The notes under the pieces: model-generated
Databases searched by the model: none
What the model saw: the letters and a program-made list of their open reading frames with translations, nothing else
What the model was told of the DNA's origin: nothing
Assembly (NCBI RefSeq): GCF_900142725.1
Contig: NZ_FRBW01000002.1
Span: forward strand, 1,020,710 to 1,084,709
Direction: 5' to 3'
DNA length: 64,000 bases
Source: Roseibium suaedae
Lineage (GTDB): Bacteria > Pseudomonadota > Alphaproteobacteria > Rhizobiales > Stappiaceae
Position numbers and translations under genes: made by a program
Shown: one piece after another, positions 58,401-64,000 of the stretch
Position numbering within the stretch: position 1 is the first letter of the stretch
Layout: every line of letters starts with the position of its first letter

Positions 58401-60895
58401 GGATCGCCGGACAGAAGATCTCCAACGCCTTCAAGCAGATCGTCAACAGGCGTACCGCCGTCGCCTAGCAGATCCCCCGTCAGCGGGTCTCCCGACAAAA
58501 GGTCGCCCACTCCGCCGTCACCAAGAAGATCATTGACCGTGCCACCGAGATCAAGCTCAGCATCAATGTCAGTGCCCAGAAGACCCTCAACCGGATCCAG
58601 CGGCACTTCGGCCAGGCCAGTCAGAGTAAGATCTGTGTCACCATCTCCAGATCCGTCGCCGCCGCCACCGAGGATGCCATCAAGCAGGTCCCCTGCATCC
58701 GGACCACCGGAGAGAAGATCCCCCGCGCCTTCAAGCAGATCGTCAACAGGCGTACTGCCATCGCCCAGCAGGTCACCCGTCAGCGGGTCGCCGGACAGGA
58801 GATCGCCCGTGCCGCCTTCACCAAGAAGGCCATCAAGGCTCTCACCCAGGTTCACACTCAGATCGATATCCGTGCCGAGCAGGTTTTCGACCGGGTCAAG
58901 GTTCACATCGGTGATCCCGTCAAGAACGAGATCCGTGTCTCCCTCTTCGTTCGGATCGCCACCGCCAAGAAGGCCTCCCAGCGGATCTGCAAGCGGATCA
59001 CCAGACAGAAGATCCCCGGCACCGTCGCCAATGCCACCAAGATCAACGCCAAGATCGATATCCGTGCCGAGCAACTGCTCCACCGGATCAAGGTTCACAT
59101 CCAGGATGCCATCGACCACCAGATCCGTGTCGCCATCGCCAGCAGGATTCCCATCGCCGAGAAGGCCATCCAACGGATCTCCATCGAGAAGACCATCTGT
59201 CGCGCCATTCAGCACGTCGCCGACGCCATCACCGATGCCGCCGAGATCCACGCCAAGGTCGATATCCGTGCCGAGAATTTGCTCGACGGGGTCGAGGTTC
59301 ACATCCGTGATGCCATCGAGGACGAGATCCGTGTCCCCTTCCTCGGACGGATTGCCACCGCCCAGCAGGCCATCGATCAGGTTCTCGGCATCGCCGACCA
59401 GATCCACATCAATGTCGATATCCTGGCCGAGAAGCTGCTCGACAGGATCCAGATTGACATCAATGTCACCCAGAATCGGATCGAGAACGGGCAGATCGAC
59501 CAGGCCATCAACGACGAGATCGGTATCACCTTCCTCGTTCGGATCACCACCGCCAAGCAGAGTATCGATCAATTCCTCAGCATCACCAACGACATCAATA
59601 TCAATGTCGATGTCCTGACCGAGAAGGTCTTCGACCGGATCAAGATTGACGTCAATATCACCAAGGATCGGATCAAGGACCGGCAGGTCCACAATCGTGT
59701 CCACGACAAGATCCGTATCGCCTTCCTCGTTCGGATCGCCGCCCCCCAGAATGGGGTCGAGGATCGGATCAAGGATATCGTCTGCATCGATGCCAAGATC
59801 GATATCAATATCAATGTCCTGATCGAGCAACTCTTCGATCGGATCGAGATTGACATCAATGTCGCCAAGGATCGGGTCAAGGATCGGCAGATCCACGATC
59901 GTATCCACGACGAGGTCAAAGTCTGTTTCTGGATCATCGACAGGTCCAGGACCGTCCGTGGGACCGGGATCTTCGCCCGGGCCAGGACCATCCGTCGGGC
60001 CAGGGTCTTCACCCGGGCCAGGGCCATCCGTCGGGCCGGGGTCTTCACCCGGGCCAGGGCCATCCGTCGGGCCGGGGTCTTCACCCGGGCCAGGGCCATC
60101 CGTCGGGCCGGGGTCTTCACCCGGGCCAGGACCATCCGTCGGGCCGGGATTTTCACCGGGACCAGGGCCATCCGTCGGGCCGGGGTTTTCGCCCGGGCCG
60201 GGACCATCCGTCGGGCCGGGATCTTCACCCGGACCAGGGCCATCCGTCGGGCCGGGATTTTCACCGGGGCCAGGACCATCCGTCGGGCCGGGATTTTCAC
60301 CGGGACCAGGGCCATCCGTCGGGCCGGGATCTTCACCCGGAACTGGATCGACAGGCGTCTCACCGGGCCCTGAAGGATCGGTCGGATCGGAACCGTCTCC
60401 TGTCGGCTCCTCCGCGCCCACAGGAGTTGTCACATCGCCGGTGCGGGCGAAGACATTCGAAACGTTGGAAGTGACAGAAGGACTGGACAGGTTGCGCGAG
60501 GCTGCCGGTGCGGCAAGCCCGCTCGCCGTGGCGACCTCGCCCGTGTCGATGCCATCCGGGTTGAAGCCCGCGGCATTTCCAAACACGGCGTCTCCGACCG
60601 ATGGGCCTGCCAGATTGACAGCATCAATTGCGCCATCCGTCCCGCCTGCATCATTCGGGCGTGCAAGCTGACCGGATGTACCGTCAGCGCGTGCGGAGGC
60701 AGAGCTTGAAACAGCTCCGGTGTCGCCGCGGCTATCTTCAGGCCGAACGATTGATGCCTCGGCCGTACCAAGGCTTGCATCCGGCAAAATACCTTCTTGC
60801 CCCTTGGGACCAGCGAAGCCGTCAAGAGCTGCAAACTGGTCTGCAGCTTCATATAACTTTGCCTCTAGCGGCGCGTCGACAACATCTTCAGCCAT
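55424..60895 (-). CDS. Giant acidic repeat protein, likely type I secretion substrate
   Basis: 1823-residue protein, not recognised as any characterised family. Residues 1-160 form a unique N-terminal part without signal peptide. A Pro/Gly/Asp linker of eleven 12-residue repeats (GEDPGPTDGPGP type) follows. The main body has 18 copies of a unit centred on LDPVEDLLGTDIDVELDL with DTDLVLTG before and GDLLSGDPLGGLLGGG-like stretches after; Cys is absent and Asp/Gly/Leu dominate. The end is GSLGGGGGGGLFGLH, a plausible C-terminal secretion signal. ATG has AGGAAGG about 10 nt upstream. It heads an operon with two ABC proteins and HlyD, so it is most likely exported as an adhesin or matrix protein; calcium binding is possible. 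Confidence 0.85.
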   Translation of the reverse strand: MAEDVVDAPLEAKLYEAADQFAALDGFAGPKGQEGILPDASLGTAEASIVRPEDSRGDTGAVSSSASARADGTSGQLARPNDAGGTDGAIDAVNLAGPSVGDAVFGNAAGFNPDGIDTGEVATASGLAAPAASRNLSSPSVTSNVSNVFARTGDVTTPVGAEEPTGDGSDPTDPSGPGETPVDPVPGEDPGPTDGPGPGENPGPTDGPGPGENPGPTDGPGPGEDPGPTDGPGPGENPGPTDGPGPGENPGPTDGPGPGEDPGPTDGPGPGEDPGPTDGPGPGEDPGPTDGPGPGEDPGPTDGPGPGEDPGPTDGPGPVDDPETDFDLVVDTIVDLPILDPILGDIDVNLDPIEELLDQDIDIDIDLGIDADDILDPILDPILGGGDPNEEGDTDLVVDTIVDLPVLDPILGDIDVNLDPVEDLLGQDIDIDIDVVGDAEELIDTLLGGGDPNEEGDTDLVVDGLVDLPVLDPILGDIDVNLDPVEQLLGQDIDIDVDLVGDAENLIDGLLGGGNPSEEGDTDLVLDGITDVNLDPVEQILGTDIDLGVDLGGIGDGVGDVLNGATDGLLDGDPLDGLLGDGNPAGDGDTDLVVDGILDVNLDPVEQLLGTDIDLGVDLGGIGDGAGDLLSGDPLADPLGGLLGGGDPNEEGDTDLVLDGITDVNLDPVENLLGTDIDLSVNLGESLDGLLGEGGTGDLLSGDPLTGDLLGDGSTPVDDLLEGAGDLLSGGPDAGDLLDGILGGGGDGSGDGDTDLTLTGLAEVPLDPVEGLLGTDIDAELDLGGTVNDLLGDGGVGDLLSGDPLTGDLLGDGGTPVDDLLEGVGDLLSGDPLGGLLGGGETGGEGDTDLVLTGVTEVPLDPVEDLLGTDIDVELDLANGTGDLLGGTDELLGGTDELLAGAEDLLSGDPLSGDPLGGLLGGGDTGGDADTDLVLTGVTEVPLDPVEDLLGTDIDVELDLANGTGDLLGGTDELLGGTDELLAGAEDLLSGDPLSGDPLGGLLGGGDTGGDGDTDLVLTGVTEVPLDPVEDLLGTDIDVELDLANGTGDLLGGTDELLGGTEELLAGAEDLLSGDPLSGDPLGGLLGGGDTGGDGDTDLVLTGVTEVPLDPVEDLLGTDIDVELDLANGTGDLLGGTDELLGGIDELLTGDPLAGDLLEDPLNGLLGGAEEPTGDEDTDLVLTGLTEVPLDPVEDLLGTDIDLEVDLTNDTGELLGDSEQILSSLDELLSGDPIFGDLFSGEPLEDPLGDLLGGGETGGDGDTDLVLTGVTEVPLDPVEDLLGTDIDVELDLANGTDELLGDTDELLAGAEDLLSGDPLSGDPLGDLLGGGETGGDGDTDVVLTGVTEVPLDPVENLLGTDIDVELDLANGTGDLLGGTDELLAGAEDLLSGDPLSGDPLGDLLGGGDTGGDGDTDVVLTGVTEVTLDPVEDLLGTDIDVELDLANGTDELLDGTDELLAGAEDLLSGDPLSGDPLGGDLLSGDPLENPLGDLLGGGDTGGDGDTDLVLTGVTEVPLDPVENLLGTDIDVELDLTDGTGDLLGGTDTLLSDDPLGGLLGDGSDTSTASGDTDLTVDGNVDVPVLDPILADADVTLDPVEDLLGTDIDLDVDLDAVLDDGGNLVNTLGDDTLGDLTEDLTGDLLAGDGSSGADGDTDLTIDGIVDAPVLDPILADADVTLDPVEDLLGTDIDIDLDADTGALLSGNDADLLDLDIALDDNSLLSDDLLTGDLAEVDALLNSDLNLTGDTSGTDDSLLGELSSLSEGNTGLDDLLLADDTTDPLDTGGDLLDPLLDTTTTLLDDTTSLLTGSLGGGGGGGLFGLH
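57591..58337. repeat. Three near-identical 249-bp tandem repeats
   Basis: Units begin at 57591, 57840 and 58089 and encode 83-residue blocks of the giant protein that differ at only a few positions. Flanking units are more diverged. The near identity points to recent duplication or ongoing recombination, and copy number may vary between strains. Confidence 0.85.
59942..60337. repeat. Eleven 36-bp tandem repeats encoding a proline-rich linker
   Basis: Exactly eleven 36-bp units encode GE(D/N)PGPTDGPGP blocks. They keep the frame and form a stiff, extended linker between the unique N-terminal part and the main repeat body of the giant protein. Confidence 0.9.
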
Positions 60896-60963
60896 TTTGG
60901 TTCTACCTTCCTGTGGGTACGGTTTAATACGCACCAGCTTAAGGAAGTAATAAATAGACCGAC

Positions 60964-60991
60964 GATATAGGTTATTCTCAAGTTAACTCAA
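60964..60991 (-). promoter_or_regulatory. Candidate promoter of the secretion operon
   Basis: On the minus strand TTGAGT and TATATC are 16 bp apart, and the predicted start lies about 60 nt before the repeat-protein ATG. GTTAAC, a small palindrome, overlaps the -35 side. Confidence 0.4.
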
Positions 60992-61196
60992 TCAAATACA
61001 TAGCAAACACTTGGATTGTCACTTTTAACAATACTTAAAATTATAACTATATATCACGAACGGCCAAAACTAACGCTTCGTAATGACAAAAAGTATACGT
61101 GATATAGATTAAATAGCGCTCGCCACTTCACGAAAAGTTTGAAAAGCCTCCAGCAAAAAATGTGGTGAAAGATCCTGCGCGCATAGGTTCGGATGC

Positions 61197-61239
61197 AAAA
61201 AAGCGCCGGAATCACCCACGAATGCAGGCAATCCGACGC
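61197..61239 (-). terminator. Intrinsic terminator of the amino-sugar operon
   Basis: On the minus strand GCGTCGGA pairs with TCCGGCGC (8 bp, one G-T wobble, 21-nt loop) and six T follow. It lies 25 bp after the ROK stop codon. Confidence 0.65.
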
Positions 61240-61264
61240 TCGCTCACGAAGCAAATCTGGGGCG

Positions 61265-62179
61265 CTACCCTTGAGCAACCCGCTGGAAGCCGAGAATGGC
61301 GCTACCTATCAGCCCAGGCTCGATGGTACAGGCTGCAGGCACGACCAAAGGACCTGAGAACCGGCGCAGGGTCTTCGCCCGGGTTGCCGTATCCAGACGC
61401 CCGATCAAGGCCTTCGAGTTGGACAAGCCTCCCCCAACCGGGATTCTGGAAGCACCGGTGGCATTAATCAGGACAGCCAACGGCCCTGAAAGAATATCGA
61501 TGTGAACATCGATTGTTTCAGCGGCCTTGTCTTCCCCCTGTTCCCAAGCGGAAATGATGTCGATGCTGGACAGCTCGCGAGCGTGCAGATGTTTATCCAG
61601 TCGCTCCAGTCCGCGGGCACTGCCAATTGCATCCAGACACCCGGTCTGTCCGCAGCCGCAGGCAAATTGCGGAACAGAATGGCGGGCAGCTCCGGCGATG
61701 GTTGCAGAGATCGGCCCATGACCCCATTCCCCCGCATAGCCCCCACCCTCATTGATCAGGCGGCCGCGAACGACAAGACCGCCACCAACGCCGGACCCCA
61801 GGATCACGCCGAAAACGACATCATGACCCTGCCCCGCTCCGAAGCCGGCTTCAGCCATGGCAAAACAGTCAGCATCATTGGCGATGACCACCGGGAGCGA
61901 CAGGCGGCGCTCAAGCTCTTCCTGCAGGCGGATGCCATGAATGCAGGGAATGTTGGCGACGATGGCCTGACGAGTATCCGGATCAATCACGCCTGCAATG
62001 GACAGGGACACAGCTTCAACCGGCTCCGGCGCGGCATCAACGACAGAAGCGAGAGCTGCAACGAACGCATCCAGATCATGCCCAGGCGTTGCGATCCTTG
62101 GCAAAGGCTGAATGGCTTCCGGTGTGCGGGCATAGGCACCTTTGATGGCCGTGCCACCAATATCAAAACAGACGATCAT
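61265..62179 (-). CDS. ROK family sugar kinase
   Basis: 304-residue kinase of the ROK family. The phosphate loop is CFDIGGTAIKGA at the N-terminus; GSGVGGGLVVRGRLINEGG and EWGHGPI follow; the zinc site is CGCGQTGCLDAIGSARG. Acting with NagA and a SIS protein it most likely phosphorylates N-acetylglucosamine or N-acetylmannosamine. The start overlaps the NagA stop by 4 bp (ATGA), which fixes the start at MIVCFDIGG rather than a start nine codons earlier. No helix-turn-helix is attached, so it is an enzyme, not a ROK repressor. Confidence 0.92.
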   Translation of the reverse strand: MIVCFDIGGTAIKGAYARTPEAIQPLPRIATPGHDLDAFVAALASVVDAAPEPVEAVSLSIAGVIDPDTRQAIVANIPCIHGIRLQEELERRLSLPVVIANDADCFAMAEAGFGAGQGHDVVFGVILGSGVGGGLVVRGRLINEGGGYAGEWGHGPISATIAGAARHSVPQFACGCGQTGCLDAIGSARGLERLDKHLHARELSSIDIISAWEQGEDKAAETIDVHIDILSGPLAVLINATGASRIPVGGGLSNSKALIGRLDTATRAKTLRRFSGPLVVPAACTIEPGLIGSAILGFQRVAQG

Positions 62180-63363
62180 GCAGATACCTTGCCGTGTTCC
62201 AGCCACTGGCCGCCACAGATGCTGGCGTGAATGGTCAGATCGGAATTCAAAACCAGAAAGTCGGCTCGCTTGCCGGCGGACAGACGCCCTATCGCCGAAA
62301 GACGGGCAGCGTCAGCCGGATAAGTGCCGGCCATTTTAAGCACTTCTTCCAGCTCCAGACCGATACGGTCCACCATGAAACGCACGCAGGACAGCATGTC
62401 GATGTCGGCACCGGCGAGCGTCCCGTCCGCCAATGTCAGCTTCCCGTCCCGCCGAAAGACTTCACGGCCATTCAACTGGAACCGGTCACCTTCCCAGCCA
62501 ATGGAGGACATGGCATCCGTTACCAGAAAGATCCGTCCAGGACCCTGCTTTGCCCTCAAGGCAACCTGTATCGCCAGAGGATCGACATGATAGCCATCGG
62601 CAATTAGACCGCAGCTCAGCTCCCCATAGCAAAGCGCAGCGCCAACCAGACCCGGCTCGCGATGCTGCAGCGGGCTCATGGCATTGAAGAGATGTGTCAC
62701 CATGGAGGCTCCGGCCTCAACAAAGGGCCTGATCTGCGAGACACCGGCATCGCTATGACCCAGACTGACGACAACGCCAGCCTCCACAAGCTTGCGGACC
62801 TGATCCGGCGTCGCATTTTCCGGCGCGAGCGTGACCAGCAGACAGGGCAGCTCCTTCACTGCCGCAAGCATCAAGGCCAGATCCTCATCCGTCATCGGAC
62901 GGATCAGCTCCGGCGCATGGGTGCCCTTTCGGGCAACGGACAAGTGCGGCCCTTCCAGATGCAGCCCGGCAAAACCAGGTACACCCTTCTTCGCTGCCTC
63001 AATACCCGCAGCGACAGCTAACCGGGTGTTCTCCGGCGTGTCCGTGATCAAGGTCACCAGAAGTGCCGTGGTGCCAAACTGACGGTGAGCCCGGCATATG
63101 GTCTCGATGCCCGAGACCGTTAGGTCATTGTTGAACAGAACACCGCCACCGCCATTGACCTGCAGATCGGCAAAGCCCGGCACGATGAGACTGCCTTCCG
63201 GCAACTGGCGCAGGTTTTCAGCCTGAGCAGGTGCAGCGGCGGAAAGCGCAGCCACCTCACCGCCCCGGACTTCAAGCACCTTGCCGTCATGCCAGGACTG
63301 GCCGTCAAATATCCGGGCGCCGGCAAACACCTGATTGCCCGCCTGTTCGGCTCTTAAAGTCAT
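62176..63363 (-). CDS. nagA: N-acetylglucosamine-6-phosphate deacetylase
   Basis: 395-residue metal-dependent amidohydrolase that removes the acetyl group from GlcNAc-6-phosphate. Marks are GARIFDGQSWHDG at the N-terminus, VPGFADLQVNGGGG in place of the classical HxH, GLHLEGPHLS with the metal-binding Glu, SLGHSDA, HLFNAMSPLQHREPG and the catalytic Asp in LVTDAMSSIGW. The start overlaps the SIS gene stop by 4 bp. Neighbours (SIS protein, ROK kinase) support amino-sugar catabolism or cell-wall recycling. Confidence 0.93.
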   Translation of the reverse strand: MTLRAEQAGNQVFAGARIFDGQSWHDGKVLEVRGGEVAALSAAAPAQAENLRQLPEGSLIVPGFADLQVNGGGGVLFNNDLTVSGIETICRAHRQFGTTALLVTLITDTPENTRLAVAAGIEAAKKGVPGFAGLHLEGPHLSVARKGTHAPELIRPMTDEDLALMLAAVKELPCLLVTLAPENATPDQVRKLVEAGVVVSLGHSDAGVSQIRPFVEAGASMVTHLFNAMSPLQHREPGLVGAALCYGELSCGLIADGYHVDPLAIQVALRAKQGPGRIFLVTDAMSSIGWEGDRFQLNGREVFRRDGKLTLADGTLAGADIDMLSCVRFMVDRIGLELEEVLKMAGTYPADAARLSAIGRLSAGKRADFLVLNSDLTIHASICGGQWLEHGKVSA

Positions 63364-64000
63364 AGGGTCTCGGTTACTTTCTGAAGGGCGGCAGGGGCGT
63401 CCGGATTGAGGTTGCGAAGGAACGAAAGCCGCTCCACCATCTTGTAATAGGGCACAATCTGGATCAGCGCATCTGTCAGCGGATGACCGGTGCGGACAGT
63501 CGGCAGAACATTTGCAACGCTGGACAGCGGCGAGGTCGAAAACACCGTGCCGCCTTTTTCAGCCAGCTTGTCCGCAATGCCTGCTGCAGAGGCTTCCGCA
63601 GCATCGGCAGCAGCAAACACCAGAACCGGAAAACCGCCCCCAACCAGTGACACAGGCCCGTGCAGCACTTCTGCCGAGGAATAGGCCTCGCCATGCAGTT
63701 CACAGGTTTCCTTGCACTTCAGGGCTGCTTCAGCAGCGACAGCGAGCGACGGACCGCGGCCAAGGAAATAAAGCGACTGAGCCTCTTCCAGATGGCTGGT
63801 GAGACCTCCCCAGTCCAGATCCAGCGCTTTGCGGCAGTGGTCCGGAAGCTTCGAAAGCGCAGCCTTGAGCGCCTCGTCCTGCGTCCACTCGGCTAGGATC
63901 GCGAGCCCTGCAACGACCGAGGCGACATAGGACTTGGTCGCTGCGACAGCCAGTTCCGGCCCGGCCTCTAGAGGAACGGTCACAGAACATGCAGAAGCAA
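63360..64000 (-). CDS. SIS domain sugar-phosphate aminotransferase/isomerase (partial)
   Basis: C-terminal part of a protein with two SIS sugar-phosphate binding domains, as in GlmS isomerase domains or the NagB-II/AgaS-type deaminases. Visible blocks are VTVPLEAGPELAVAATKSYV, LYFLGRGPSLAVAAEAALKCKE, HGEAYSSAEVLHGPVSLV and a C-terminal YYKMVERLSFLRNLNPDAP. The frame is open to the window edge, so the start lies outside. In operon with NagA and ROK genes it is likely glucosamine-6-phosphate deaminase; a glutaminase domain upstream cannot be excluded. Confidence 0.9.
   Translation of the reverse strand, partial: ASACSVTVPLEAGPELAVAATKSYVASVVAGLAILAEWTQDEALKAALSKLPDHCRKALDLDWGGLTSHLEEAQSLYFLGRGPSLAVAAEAALKCKETCELHGEAYSSAEVLHGPVSLVGGGFPVLVFAAADAAEASAAGIADKLAEKGGTVFSTSPLSSVANVLPTVRTGHPLTDALIQIVPYYKMVERLSFLRNLNPDAPAALQKVTETL

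Larger units (their letters stand above)
60896..61264. other. AT-rich intergenic region between repeat protein and ROK gene
   Basis: This 369-bp region is far richer in A/T than its surroundings and has no credible gene. It holds the likely promoter of the secretion operon, the terminator of the amino-sugar operon, and an inverted repeat TATATCACG/CGTGATATA (61050-61058, 61098-61106) that may be a regulatory dyad. Confidence 0.5.

Noticed and set aside
55488..59618. A very long open frame (about 1376 codons) on the plus strand
   Set aside because: It is the Ser/Pro/Arg-rich mirror of the giant repeat gene; the repeat unit keeps the antisense frame free of stops. It has no ribosome-binding site or domain and loses to the minus-strand gene, which sits in an operon.
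59942..60337. CRISPR-like regular short repeats
   Set aside because: The units are contiguous with no spacers, are an exact multiple of three and encode a proline-rich linker in frame.

Overview
The window is GC-rich, densely coded DNA of an alphaproteobacterium. The evidence is the set of ABC and TRAP uptake operons, the LacI/GntR/TetR regulators and the NodT-type outer-membrane factor. Placement near the Stappiaceae-like Hyphomicrobiales is inference only. I saw no rRNA, tRNA, CRISPR array, insertion sequence or phage gene.

Layout. (A) 1-6235, minus strand: a RiPP (ribosomally made, modified peptide) locus. It holds a Nif11-type precursor with a 58-residue Ala/Val/Thr/Ser-rich core, a PoyD-like radical SAM epimerase, a GNAT acyltransferase, a CPBP membrane protease, and an NHLM-type HlyD plus C39-peptidase ABC exporter (cut by the window start). 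Three hairpins, one a good intrinsic terminator, punctuate it. (B) 6455-7798: an FAD oxidoreductase. (C) 7811-17800, minus: an eight-gene oligosaccharide import and degradation operon (heparinase II/III-like, two permeases, GH88, ATPase, YesL-like, binding protein, DUF2264), with a divergent LacI regulator and three TGCAA-type inverted repeats between them. (D) 19131-24395, plus: AraC regulator, TonB-dependent siderophore receptor, ABC exporter. (E) 24473-29398, minus: TRAP transporter with a DapA-family enzyme and a GntR/FCD regulator. (F) 29621-36241, minus: TetR regulator, amidohydrolase and a complete Liv-type ABC importer, with two matching TetR-type operators upstream. (G) 36695-44150: cytochrome b561, then a glycan/lipid-like set (methyltransferase, GT4, an odd PTPS/QueD homologue, a BchC-like dehydrogenase, CDP-alcohol phosphatidyltransferase, UPF0104 membrane protein, LTA-synthase-like sulfatase). 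(H) 44372-60895: a type I secretion system built around an 1823-residue acidic repeat protein, with two different ABC proteins (one with a decayed ATPase), HlyD, NodT-like outer-membrane lipoprotein, a receiver-HATPase protein and a large hybrid kinase. (I) 61265-64000, minus: amino-sugar genes (SIS protein, NagA, ROK kinase).

Two loci look like undescribed systems. In A, the peptide should be epimerised, possibly acylated on its single core lysine, then cut after Gly-Gly and exported. In H, the secreted repeat protein, a heterodimeric exporter and a phosphorelay sit in what looks like one operon. Functions are assigned from motifs read by eye; no database search was possible.
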